DNA from: Brevibacterium atlanticum
GTDB lineage: Bacteria > Actinomycetota > Actinomycetes > Actinomycetales > Brevibacteriaceae
NCBI RefSeq assembly: GCF_011617245.1
Contig: NZ_CP050152.1
Span: forward strand, 992,001-1,056,000
Direction of reading: 5' to 3'
Length of the DNA: 64,000 nt
Part shown: piece by piece, positions 40,412 through 48,460 of the stretch
Layout: each line of letters starts with the position of its first letter
How positions within the stretch are numbered: position 1 is the first letter of the stretch
Notes under the pieces: model-generated
The model's input: only the letters and a program-made list of their open reading frames with translations
The model's database searches: none
Told to the model about the DNA's origin: nothing
Translations under genes and position numbers: made by a program

Positions 40412-41815
40412 TCAGTTCATATACGATCTGCTGGTGCCGGAGTGGTCCCGGTCACCGCTCGAGCTGGTCAGGTCTGCGCGCGATCCCATCCCGATGATCG
40501 GACTCACCGACTGCTCGGCCTCGTGGTCGGGGCCCAGCGGAATCCCGGTGCGATCGCGCAGCATCAGCGTGGCGATGAGCGCGAGCACGGTGACGATGCC
40601 CAGATACACGGCCACCGAGGTGGTCGTGCCCGTCGCTGAGACGAGGGCCTTTGCGATCGTCGGGGCGAAGGCCCCGCCGAGGATCGACCCGATCGCATAG
40701 GAGACCGAGACGCCGGAGAAGCGGACGCTCGAGGGGAACAGCTCGGCGTACATCGCCGGCTGCTGACCGTAGGTGAATCCGAGGCCGACGGTGAGGATGA
40801 CGAGGCCGAGCAGCAGCATCTCGATGCGGCCGGTGCCCACGAGCGGGAACAGCGATCCGATGCCGATCAGCAGCAGGAGCCAGCCGAGGATGTAGGTGTT
40901 CCGACGCCCGATCCGATCCGAGACCGCACCGGCGATGATTGTGAACACCAGCCAGGACACCGCCGAGGCGGCCACCGCCCACAGCACGGGACCGCGCTCG
41001 AGGCCGATGGGGCCGGCCGGATCCGTGGCGAAGTTCTGGATGTATCCGCCCGTGGTCATGTACCCCGCGGCATTGTTGCCCATGAACACCAGGGAGGCGA
41101 GGACGACGAGCAGCCAGTGGCCCTTGAACAGGCGGCCCAGCGGGTTCGACACCTGCTCCTTGCGGGCGGCGATCTCGTGGAAGACCGGGGATTCCTCGAC
41201 GCCGCGGCGGATCCAGTACCCGACGAACACGAGGGCGACCGAGAGGTAGAAAGGCACCCTCCACCCCCATTCGAGGAAGGCCTCGCCCGGGGCGATCGAC
41301 GTCATCAGCGCGAGCACTCCTGAGGACAGCAGCAGGCCGATCGAGACCCCGATCTGAGGGAAGGATCCGCGCAGGCCGCGGGTCTTCTCGCCTGCATGTT
41401 CGACCGCGAGCAGGACGGCCCCGCCCCATTCGCCGCCGGCGGAGACGCCCTGGACGATGCGCAGGGCGATGAGCAGGATCGGGGCCAGTGCGCCCGCGGA
41501 CTCATACGTCGGCAGGAAGCCGATGAGAGCCGTGGCCGCGCCCATGGCGATGAGCGTGATGATGAGGACGACGCGACGACCGAGCCTGTCGCCGTAGTGA
41601 CCGGCGAGGAAGGCGCCCAAGGGGCGGAAGAGGAAGCTGATGCCGACCGTCGCGAAGGCGACCATCGTCGACATCGTCGACCCGAGCGGGCCGAAGAAGA
41701 GCTGGTTGAAGACCAGTCCCGAGGCTGCCGCGTAGAGGAAGTAGTCGTACCACTCGATGCTCGTGCCCACGATCGTCGCGAACGCCACCCTGGTCTGGGT
41801 GTGCTGTGCTGCCAT
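40412..41815 (-). CDS. MFS transporter, metabolite:H+ symporter (MHS) family
   Basis: A 467-residue carrier with 12 helices and a hydrophilic tail. Family marks are GTSIEWYDYFLYAAASGLVFNQLFF in helix 1, GHYGDRLGRRVVL in loop 2-3, RIVQGVSAGGEWGGAVLLAVEHA in helix 4, and GAVSDRIGRRNTY in the second half. MHS carriers import organic acids such as shikimate, citrate or aromatic acids. Divergent from the homoprotocatechuate operon and 45 bases ahead of the monooxygenase, it probably imports a hydroxyphenylacetate. Confidence 0.82.
   Translation of the reverse strand: MAAQHTQTRVAFATIVGTSIEWYDYFLYAAASGLVFNQLFFGPLGSTMSTMVAFATVGISFLFRPLGAFLAGHYGDRLGRRVVLIITLIAMGAATALIGFLPTYESAGALAPILLIALRIVQGVSAGGEWGGAVLLAVEHAGEKTRGLRGSFPQIGVSIGLLLSSGVLALMTSIAPGEAFLEWGWRVPFYLSVALVFVGYWIRRGVEESPVFHEIAARKEQVSNPLGRLFKGHWLLVVLASLVFMGNNAAGYMTTGGYIQNFATDPAGPIGLERGPVLWAVAASAVSWLVFTIIAGAVSDRIGRRNTYILGWLLLLIGIGSLFPLVGTGRIEMLLLGLVILTVGLGFTYGQQPAMYAELFPSSVRFSGVSVSYAIGSILGGAFAPTIAKALVSATGTTTSVAVYLGIVTVLALIATLMLRDRTGIPLGPDHEAEQSVSPIIGMGSRADLTSSSGDRDHSGTSRSYMN
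40417..40428. promoter_or_regulatory. TCATATACGATC site upstream of the monooxygenase
   Basis: This 12-mer is identical to the one at 41907-41918 in the MHS/hpa divergent promoter. It lies about 50 bases before the monooxygenase start, inside the 3' end of the carrier gene. The shared core resembles the ATCRTATAYGAT-like sites of GntR/FCD regulators, suggesting common control by the GntR gene of the hpa operon. Confidence 0.45.
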
Positions 41816-41902
41816 GACTTCTCTGTCCTCACGTGCGATGGGGTCTCCGGGACAGCTGTTTCAGCGGTGAAGCTGTGTCCCGGTTTACTTGTCTGCAGGA
41901 AC

Positions 41903-41918
41903 CGTATCATATACGATC
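41903..41918. promoter_or_regulatory. CGTATCATATACGATC, probable GntR operator
   Basis: The core CGTAT-CAT-ATACG is an inverted repeat centred between the divergent carrier (start 41815) and the FAH-RraA gene (start 41954). Its right half is repeated exactly upstream of the monooxygenase. A FadR-type regulator is encoded as the second gene of the rightward operon. Confidence 0.5.
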
Positions 41919-41953
41919 GGTCGTGAAGCCAATCGAAATGAGGTGTGAGATCG

Positions 41954-43456
41954 ATGTCGACTCCAGCCGGTGTTCCCGCCCGACCGGGCAAGATCATCGC
42001 CGTTCATGTGGCGTATGAATCCCGGGCCGCCCAGCGCGGAAGACGGCCCGCCCAGCCGTCCTACTTCCTCAAGGCCGCGAGCTCCGTGGCCGCTTCGGGG
42101 GAGACGATCGCCCGCCCGGCCGGCACCTCGCTGCTCGCCTTCGAAGGCGAGGTCGCCGTCGTCATCGGCACCGCCGCCCGCAACGTCACCGAGGCCGACG
42201 CCTGGTCCCATGTGGCCGGAGTGACCGCGGCCAACGACTTCGGCCTCTACGACTTCAAGGCCCCCGACAAGGGGTCGAACCTGCGCTCGAAGAGCCGCGA
42301 CGGCTACACACCGCTCGGTCCCGAGCTCATCCCCGCCGCCGAGGCGGCCCCCGATTCCCTGCGCATCCGCACGTGGGTCAACGGCGAGCTCGTCCAGGAC
42401 GACGGAACGAGCGGGGATCAGCTGATCTTCAGCCTGCCGCGCATCGTCGCCGACCTCAGCCAGCACCTCACCCTCGAACCCGGAGACGTCGTCCTCACCG
42501 GAACCCCTGCCGGTTCCTCCGTCGTCGCCCCAGGTGACACGGTCGAGGTGGAGGTCACGGCCGCCTCGGCGAAGGGGGAAGCGAACGGCGAAGAACGCAG
42601 CTCCGGTCGACTGACCACGACCGTCGTCGCCGGTCCCGGCGACTTCGACGAAGACCTCGGCAGCACCCCGGCCGTCGACGAAGCGCTCATCGTCGACGCC
42701 TGGGGTTCGCGTGAGGCCGCCGGCCTGCCGCCCGAATCTGACGACGCGGACGACAGCGCAGCCGCCCTCGATGAGTCACTCCTGGCTCGCCTCCGCGTAG
42801 CTCCGACCGCCGGGCTCTCGGCCCAACTGCGTGCTCGCGGGCTCAATAACGTCGTCATCGAAGGCGTTGCACCGCTGAAGCCCGGCAGCAGGATCGTCGG
42901 CACCGCGAAGACCCTGCGCTTCGTGCCCAACCGCGAGGACCTGTTCAAAACCCACGGCGGAGGATACAACGCACAGAAGCGGGCCTTCGACTCGATCCGA
43001 CCAGGCGAGGTCATCGTCATCGAAGCCAGGGGCGAATCGGGCTCGGGCACGCTCGGCGACATCCTGGCGCTGCGCGCGAAGTCCCTCGGCGCCGCCGGAG
43101 TCATCACCGACGGGGGAGTCCGCGACTCCGCCGAGGTGGCCGGCATCCTGCCCGTGTTCGCGACCGCGACGAACCCCGCCGTACTCGGCCGCCGCCACGT
43201 CCCATGGGAATCCGACGTGGCCGTGGCCTGCGGAAACGCCACCGTCCTGCCCGGCGACGTCATCGTCGCCGATGACGACGGAGCGATCGTCATCCCCCGC
43301 GACCTCGTCGAGGAGGTCGTCGACGCGGCACTGGCGAAGGAGACCGAGGACGGCTGGGTGGCCGAACAGGTCGCCGCCGGACACCCCATCGACGGGCTCT
43401 TCCCACCCCAGGGTGAGTGGAAGACGAAGTTCGAGGAATGGAAGGCCCAGCAGTGA
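41954..43456 (+). CDS. FAH-RraA fusion, homoprotocatechuate pathway isomerase/decarboxylase candidate
   Basis: A 500-residue fusion. Residues 1-200 are an FAH-fold, HpaG/HpcE-like domain (KIIAVHVAYESRAAQRG, YFLKAASSVA, GEVAVVIGTAARNV, AANDFGLYDF, DLSQHLTLEPGDVVLTGTPAG). Residues 260-500 are RraA-like (LSAQLRARGLNNVVIEGVAPLKPG, LGDILALRAKSLGAAGVITDGGVRD, DVIVADDDGAIVIP). RraA-fold enzymes include 4-hydroxy-4-methyl-2-oxoglutarate aldolase and oxaloacetate decarboxylase. It probably isomerises and decarboxylates the carboxymethyl-hydroxymuconate product. GAGGTG precedes ATG 41954. First gene of the hpa operon, overlapping the next gene. Confidence 0.75.
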   Translation: MSTPAGVPARPGKIIAVHVAYESRAAQRGRRPAQPSYFLKAASSVAASGETIARPAGTSLLAFEGEVAVVIGTAARNVTEADAWSHVAGVTAANDFGLYDFKAPDKGSNLRSKSRDGYTPLGPELIPAAEAAPDSLRIRTWVNGELVQDDGTSGDQLIFSLPRIVADLSQHLTLEPGDVVLTGTPAGSSVVAPGDTVEVEVTAASAKGEANGEERSSGRLTTTVVAGPGDFDEDLGSTPAVDEALIVDAWGSREAAGLPPESDDADDSAAALDESLLARLRVAPTAGLSAQLRARGLNNVVIEGVAPLKPGSRIVGTAKTLRFVPNREDLFKTHGGGYNAQKRAFDSIRPGEVIVIEARGESGSGTLGDILALRAKSLGAAGVITDGGVRDSAEVAGILPVFATATNPAVLGRRHVPWESDVAVACGNATVLPGDVIVADDDGAIVIPRDLVEEVVDAALAKETEDGWVAEQVAAGHPIDGLFPPQGEWKTKFEEWKAQQ

Positions 43457-44169
43457 GCACTTCGGCCGCGACCGAGCCGGGAGCGCCGGAGGTGCTGAGC
43501 AAGGCCGAGACCGCCTACCGGTGGATCCGCGAACGCGTCGCCGATCAGACCTACCAGCCCGGGCACAAGCTCGTGCTCGCCCAGATCGCGCTCGAACTCG
43601 ACACCTCGGTCGTGCCGGTCCGCGAGGCTATCCGCCGTCTCGAGGCCGACGGACTCGTGACCTTCGAGCGCAACGTCGGGGCACGTGTCGCCATGGTCGA
43701 CCAAGGCTCCTACGCCCAGTCGATGGAGACGGTGGCCGTCCTCGAAGGTGCAGCCGTGGCAGCCGCGTTGGGCCACCTCGGCGAGGAGGACCTCACCGCG
43801 GCGGAGAGGATCAACGAGGCAATGCGGGCCCTGCTCGAGGTTTTCGAACCGGCCGAGTTCACCCGGCTCAACCACGAATTCCACGAGGCGCTCTACCGGC
43901 GCTGCCCCAACGAACGGCTGTGCACCCTCGTCGGGCTCGAATGGGATCGGCTCTCCCATCTGCGGGATTCGACGTTCGCGTTCGTTCCGAACCGTGCGCT
44001 CGAATCCGTCGAGGAGCACTCCCGCATCCTCGCCCTCATCCGGGCCAGGGCCTCGGCGCAGGAGGTCGAGCGGGCGGTGCGGGAGCACCGATCGGCCACG
44101 CTGCACAGCTACCAGAACTCACAGACGACCCCAGCACTGACCCCAGTCACAGGAAAGGACCAGCCATGA
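43453..44169 (+). CDS. GntR-family regulator with FCD domain
   Basis: A 238-residue FadR-subfamily regulator. The winged helix spans about 15-80 (AYRWIRERVADQTYQPGHKLVLAQIALELDTSVVPVREAIRRLEADGLV) and the FCD domain fills the rest with metal-ligand-type residues (RLNHEFHEALY, HSRILALIRARASAQEVERAV). GTG 43453 overlaps the previous stop (GTGA) and its own stop overlaps the next start (ATGA). It probably controls this operon and the divergent carrier/monooxygenase genes through the ATATACGATC sites. Confidence 0.82.
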   Translation: MSTSAATEPGAPEVLSKAETAYRWIRERVADQTYQPGHKLVLAQIALELDTSVVPVREAIRRLEADGLVTFERNVGARVAMVDQGSYAQSMETVAVLEGAAVAAALGHLGEEDLTAAERINEAMRALLEVFEPAEFTRLNHEFHEALYRRCPNERLCTLVGLEWDRLSHLRDSTFAFVPNRALESVEEHSRILALIRARASAQEVERAVREHRSATLHSYQNSQTTPALTPVTGKDQP

Positions 44170-45671
44170 CAGAGTCCACCACACCCCCGGCAGGACTGCC
44201 GGAGAAGATCCGCCACTACATCGGCGGGCAGTTCGTCGATTCGATCGACGGGGAGGAATTCGACGTCCTCAACCCCGTGACCAATGAGCCCTACATCCGG
44301 GCCGCCTCAGGCAAGAAGGCCGACATCGAAGCGGCCGTGGCAGCGGCGAAGACCGCCTTCGATGACGGCCCATGGCCGACGATGCTGCCCCGCGAACGCG
44401 CCCGGATCCTCTACCGAATCGCCGACATCGTCGAGTCCCGCAAGGACGAACTCGCCGCGATGGAGTCCTTCGACTCGGGTCTGCCGATCACCCAGGCCAA
44501 AGGCCAGGCGGCACGCGCGGCGGAGAACTTCCGCTTCTTCGCCGACCTCATCGTCGCCCAGGTCGACGACGCCTTCAAAGTCCCGGGCCGCCAGGCGAAC
44601 TACGTCAACCGCAAGCCCATCGGCGTGGCCGGGCTCATCACCCCGTGGAACACCCCGTTCATGCTCGAGTCGTGGAAGCTCGGTCCGGCGATCGCCACCG
44701 GCAACACCGTCGTGCTCAAGCCCGCTGAGTTCACCCCGCTCTCGGCCTCCCTGTGGCCGGGAATCTTCGAAGAGGCAGCGCTGCCCACAGGCGTGTTCAA
44801 TATGGTCAACGGCTTCGGCGAGGAGGGTTTCGCCGGTGACTCGCTGGTCAAGCACCCGGACGTTCCGCTCATCTCCTTCACCGGCGAATCGAGCACGGGA
44901 CAGACGATCTTCGCCAACGCCGCCCCCTGGCTCAAGGGCCTGTCGATGGAGCTCGGCGGCAAGTCCCCGGCCGTGGTCTTCGCCGATGCGGACATCGAGG
45001 CTGCCGTCAACGCCACGATCTTCGGCGTCTTCTCCCTCAACGGGGAGCGCTGCACTGCCGGTTCGCGCATCCTCGTCGAGGACTCGATCTACGACGAGTT
45101 CGTCGAGCGCTACGCCGCCCAGGCCAAGCGTGTGAAGGTGGGTCTGCCTGCAGACCCCGACACCGAGGTGGCCGCCCTCGTTCACCCCGAACACTACGAG
45201 AAGGTCATGTCCTACGTCGAGATCGGCAAGACCGAGGCTCGCCTCGTCGCCGGTGGCGGACGTCCTGAGGGCTTCGAGACCGGCAACTTCGTCCAGCCCA
45301 CCGTCTTCGCCGATGTCATGCCCGATGCGCGGATCTTCCAGGAGGAGATCTTCGGGCCCGTCGTCGCGATCACCCCCTTCAGCTCAGAGGCCGAAGCCCT
45401 GGAGCTTGCGAACAACACGAAGTACGGTCTCGCCGCCTACATCTGGACCTCGGATCTCAAGCGGGCGCACAACTTCTCGCAGGCCGTGGAGTCAGGCATG
45501 GTATGGCTGAACTCGAACAATGTCCGCGATCTGCGCACCCCCTTCGGTGGGGTCAAGGCCTCGGGCCTCGGCCACGAGGGCGGCTACCGCTCGATCGACT
45601 TCTACACGGAACAGCAGTCCGTGCACATCAACCTCGGCGAGGTCCACAATCCGGTCTTCGGAAAGCAGTGA
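44166..45671 (+). CDS. hpaE: 5-carboxymethyl-2-hydroxymuconate semialdehyde dehydrogenase
   Basis: A 501-residue NAD+-dependent aldehyde dehydrogenase oxidising the semialdehyde made by HpaD. It shows TPWNTPFMLESWKLGPAIATGN, ISFTGESSTGQTIF, SMELGGKSPAVVF, NGERCTAGSR with nucleophile Cys 296, EEIFGPVVAI, and the C-terminal RDLRTPFGGVKASGLGHEGG typical of HpaE. It overlaps the GntR gene by ATGA and is followed seven bases later by hpaD. Longer upstream frames are out of family. Confidence 0.87.
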   Translation: MTESTTPPAGLPEKIRHYIGGQFVDSIDGEEFDVLNPVTNEPYIRAASGKKADIEAAVAAAKTAFDDGPWPTMLPRERARILYRIADIVESRKDELAAMESFDSGLPITQAKGQAARAAENFRFFADLIVAQVDDAFKVPGRQANYVNRKPIGVAGLITPWNTPFMLESWKLGPAIATGNTVVLKPAEFTPLSASLWPGIFEEAALPTGVFNMVNGFGEEGFAGDSLVKHPDVPLISFTGESSTGQTIFANAAPWLKGLSMELGGKSPAVVFADADIEAAVNATIFGVFSLNGERCTAGSRILVEDSIYDEFVERYAAQAKRVKVGLPADPDTEVAALVHPEHYEKVMSYVEIGKTEARLVAGGGRPEGFETGNFVQPTVFADVMPDARIFQEEIFGPVVAITPFSSEAEALELANNTKYGLAAYIWTSDLKRAHNFSQAVESGMVWLNSNNVRDLRTPFGGVKASGLGHEGGYRSIDFYTEQQSVHINLGEVHNPVFGKQ

Positions 45672-45678
45672 GGCTGAC

Positions 45679-46815
45679 ATGACCAACCGCAAAGACATGA
45701 CACTGACCTCGGCCGGCTACTTCGTCAGCCAGGAGGCGCCGATCGTCACGGACAACCCCATCGCCACACCCCAAGCGAGTCCGCCCGACATCCTCCGCTG
45801 CGCCTATATGGAACTCGTCGTCACCGACCTCGCCGCCTCGCGGGAGTTCTACGTCGACGTGCTCGGACTCTATGTCACCGAAGAGGACGAGAACACGCTC
45901 TACCTGCGGTCGACGGAGGAATTCATCCACCACAACCTCGTCCTGCGCAAGGGCGAGGTCGCTGCTGTGGCCGCATTCTCCTACCGGGTCCGCAGCGCGG
46001 AAGAGCTCGACAAGGCGGTGGCCTTCTACACCGAACTCGGCTGCGATGTCCGCCGCAGCCCGGACGGTTTCGTCAAGGGAGTGGGCGACTCCGTGCGGGT
46101 GGTCGATCCGCTCGGCTTCCCGTACGAGTTCTTCTACCAGTCCGATCACGTCGAGCGCATGTCGTGGCGCTACGACCTGCACATCCCCGGCGAACTCGTC
46201 CGCCTCGACCACTTCAACCAGGTCACTCCGGACGTCCCGCGGGCTGTGAAGTACATGCAGGACCTCGGCTTCCGCGTCACGGAGGACATCCAGGACGAGG
46301 AGGGAACGGTCTACGCCGCATGGATGCGCCGCAAACCGTCCGTCCATGACACGGCGATGACCGGAGGCGACGGACCGCGCATGCACCATGTCTGCTTCGC
46401 CACCCACGAGAAGCACAACATCCTCGCCATCTGCGACAAGCTCGGTGCGCTGCGCCGGTCCGATTCGATCGAGCGCGGTCCCGGCCGCCACGGCGTCTCG
46501 AACGCGTTCTACCTCTACCTGCGTGACCCCGACGGTCACCGCGTCGAGGTCTACACGCAGGACTACTACACCGGTGACCCGGACAATCCGGTCGTCACCT
46601 GGGACGTCCACGACAATCAGCGCCGCGACTGGTGGGGCAACCCCGTCGTGCCCTCCTGGTACACGGACGCCTCCCTCGTCCTCGATCTCGACGGCAATCC
46701 ACAGCCGGTGCATGCCCGCACGGACGATTCGGAGATGGCCGTGACGATCGGCGCGGACGGGTTCTCCTACACCCGTGCGGATGAGACCGAAGGCAAGCTG
46801 GGCAACCAGCTCTGA
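45679..46815 (+). CDS. hpaD: homoprotocatechuate (3,4-dihydroxyphenylacetate) 2,3-dioxygenase
   Basis: A 378-residue type I extradiol dioxygenase cleaving homoprotocatechuate with O2. Long stretches match the Brevibacterium fuscum enzyme as remembered (PPDILRCAY, EFIHHNLVL, GFPYEFF, RLDHFNQVTPDVPR, RGPGRHGVSNAFYLY, DYYTGDPDNP, HDNQRRDWWGNPVVPSWY). By that alignment the metal ligands are near His 178, His 237 and Glu 290, with a second-sphere His near 223. Its N-terminus is about 23 residues longer and its C-terminus about ten shorter than that enzyme. ATG 45679 has GAGG upstream. Confidence 0.94.
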   Translation: MTNRKDMTLTSAGYFVSQEAPIVTDNPIATPQASPPDILRCAYMELVVTDLAASREFYVDVLGLYVTEEDENTLYLRSTEEFIHHNLVLRKGEVAAVAAFSYRVRSAEELDKAVAFYTELGCDVRRSPDGFVKGVGDSVRVVDPLGFPYEFFYQSDHVERMSWRYDLHIPGELVRLDHFNQVTPDVPRAVKYMQDLGFRVTEDIQDEEGTVYAAWMRRKPSVHDTAMTGGDGPRMHHVCFATHEKHNILAICDKLGALRRSDSIERGPGRHGVSNAFYLYLRDPDGHRVEVYTQDYYTGDPDNPVVTWDVHDNQRRDWWGNPVVPSWYTDASLVLDLDGNPQPVHARTDDSEMAVTIGADGFSYTRADETEGKLGNQL

Positions 46816-46826
46816 AAGGACCCCTG

Positions 46827-47612
46827 ATGCTTGATGAAGCGACGATCGCGAAGATCGCCGACGACCTCGCCGAGGCGGAGCGGAACCGTACGACAATCCC
46901 GCGGTTGACCTCGCAATACCCGGATATGACGGTCGAGGACTCCTATGCGGTGCAGAACGAATGGCGCCGCCGCGGCGAGGCAGCCGGTCGTCGGCTGTTC
47001 GGCCACAAGATCGGCCTGACCTCGAAGCCGATGCAGCATGCCACCGGCATCACCGAACCCGACTACGGGGCGATCTTCGCCGACCAGGTCTATGACACCG
47101 GGTCCGTGATCGAACATGCGCAGTATTCGGGCGTGCGCATCGAGGTCGAACTCGCCTTCGTGCTGCGCGAGGAGCTGGCCGGACCCGACGTCAGCCTCTT
47201 CGATGTCCTCCGCGCCACCGAATACGTCGTCCCGGCGCTCGAGATCCTCTCCTCGCGCATCGAGATGGAAGGCCGCACGATCGTCGACACGATCTCGGAC
47301 AATGCGGCACTCGGCGCAATGGTCCTCGGCGGTCGTCCGGTCGCCGTCGACACCGTGGATCTGCGGCGGGTGAACGCGCTGCTCTACCGCAACGAGACGA
47401 TCGAGGACTCCGGTGTCGCCGCCGCCGTCCTCGACCATCCGGCCCGCGGCATCGTGTGGCTGGCGAACAGACTCGCCGAACACGGCGATGTCCTCCGCGC
47501 CGGAGAGACTGTGCTCGCCGGATCGTTCACCCGCCCCATGTGGGTCCATCCGGGAGACACCGTCCACGCCGATTATGGAGAGTTGGGAGCCATCACATGC
47601 CGATTCGCGTAG
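46827..47612 (+). CDS. hpaH: 2-oxo-hept-4-ene-1,7-dioate hydratase
   Basis: A 261-residue member of the MhpD/HpaH hydratase family. It has [28 protein letters not shown], the metal-binding [11 protein letters not shown] pair of Glu residues, [16 protein letters not shown], and [24 protein letters not shown]. It adds water to the oxo-heptenedioate to give 4-hydroxy-2-oxoheptanedioate. It follows hpaD by 11 bases and overlaps hpaI by 16. Confidence 0.88.
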   Translation: MLDEATIAKIADDLAEAERNRTTIPRLTSQYPDMTVEDSYAVQNEWRRRGEAAGRRLFGHKIGLTSKPMQHATGITEPDYGAIFADQVYDTGSVIEHAQYSGVRIEVELAFVLREELAGPDVSLFDVLRATEYVVPALEILSSRIEMEGRTIVDTISDNAALGAMVLGGRPVAVDTVDLRRVNALLYRNETIEDSGVAAAVLDHPARGIVWLANRLAEHGDVLRAGETVLAGSFTRPMWVHPGDTVHADYGELGAITCRFA

Positions 47613-48385
47613 ACCTTCCACAGACCTTCACCGACCGGGTGGCCGGCCTCGACGGGGGAGAGTACCTGGCCGGGATGTGGGTGTGCTCGGGTTCGCCCGT
47701 GGCCGCCGAGATCGCCGCGAGCTCAGGCATGCAGTGGGTGCTCATCGACGCCGAGCATTCCCCGATCGGTCTCGAAACGACGACGAGCCTGCTGCGCGCC
47801 ATGAACGGCTACCCGGCCACTCCCGTGGTGCGCGTGCCGGTGAATGACCGGGTGCTCATCAAGGCGTACCTCGACCTCGGCGCGCAGAATCTGCTCGTGC
47901 CGATGGTCGACACGAAGACCGACGCCGAGGCGGCCGTGGCGTCCGTCCGCTACCCGCCCAAAGGTGTGCGCGGGGTCGGATCGGCCCTGGCCAGGGCCTC
48001 ACGGTGGAATGCCGTGGACGGATACCTCGGTCGAGCCGAGGACCTCGTGTCGCTGACCGTGCAGATCGAATCGGCGACCGCGGTCGACAATGCCGCCGAC
48101 ATCGCCGGAGTCGACGGCATCGACGGCGTCTTCGTCGGACCCTCGGACCTGGCAGCCTCGATGGGCCTGCTCGGTCAGCAGACGCACCCGGACGTCACCG
48201 CCGCGGTGATCCGGACGTTCGAGGCTGTGCGCGCGGCCGGCAAACCCGTCGGTGTCAACGCCTTCGACCCTGACCAGGCCCGTCAGTACCTGGAGGCCGG
48301 CGCCTCGTTCGTTCTCGTCGGCGCCGATGTCGGCCTGATGATGAACGGCGCCCGCGCCTGGGCGAAGGAATGGGTGCAGGACTGA
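47597..48385 (+). CDS. hpaI: 4-hydroxy-2-oxoheptanedioate aldolase
   Basis: A 262-residue class II aldolase of the HpcH/HpaI family, ending the pathway with pyruvate and succinic semialdehyde. Catalytic landmarks are IDAEHSPIGLE (His), PVVRVPVNDRVLIKAYLDLGAQNLLVPMVD (Arg), VQIESATAVDN (metal Glu) and DGVFVGPSDLAASMG (metal Asp). ATG 47597 lies within the hpaH 3' end. A strong hairpin follows the stop. Confidence 0.9.
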   Translation: MPIRVDLPQTFTDRVAGLDGGEYLAGMWVCSGSPVAAEIAASSGMQWVLIDAEHSPIGLETTTSLLRAMNGYPATPVVRVPVNDRVLIKAYLDLGAQNLLVPMVDTKTDAEAAVASVRYPPKGVRGVGSALARASRWNAVDGYLGRAEDLVSLTVQIESATAVDNAADIAGVDGIDGVFVGPSDLAASMGLLGQQTHPDVTAAVIRTFEAVRAAGKPVGVNAFDPDQARQYLEAGASFVLVGADVGLMMNGARAWAKEWVQD

Positions 48386-48390
48386 ATACG

Positions 48391-48444
48391 CTTCACCCCG
48401 GACTGCTCGCAGGCAGTGTGCTCGCGGGCAGACCGGGAGTGAAG
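48391..48444. terminator. long hairpin after hpaI
   Basis: CTTCAC (48391-48396) pairs with GTGAAG (48439-48444). Inside, CCCGG pairs with CCGGG and CTGCTCGC with a CG-GGCAG strand, leaving a loop of about 12 bases. It lies between convergent hpaI and the LPXTG-protein gene and should end both transcripts. Confidence 0.6.
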
Positions 48445-48460
48445 TGCATTCACAGGCGGA

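Noticed and set aside
42418-44106. 562-codon minus-strand frame across the FAH-RraA and GntR genes
   Set aside because: It crosses two plus-strand genes that are coupled by overlap and shows no family features.
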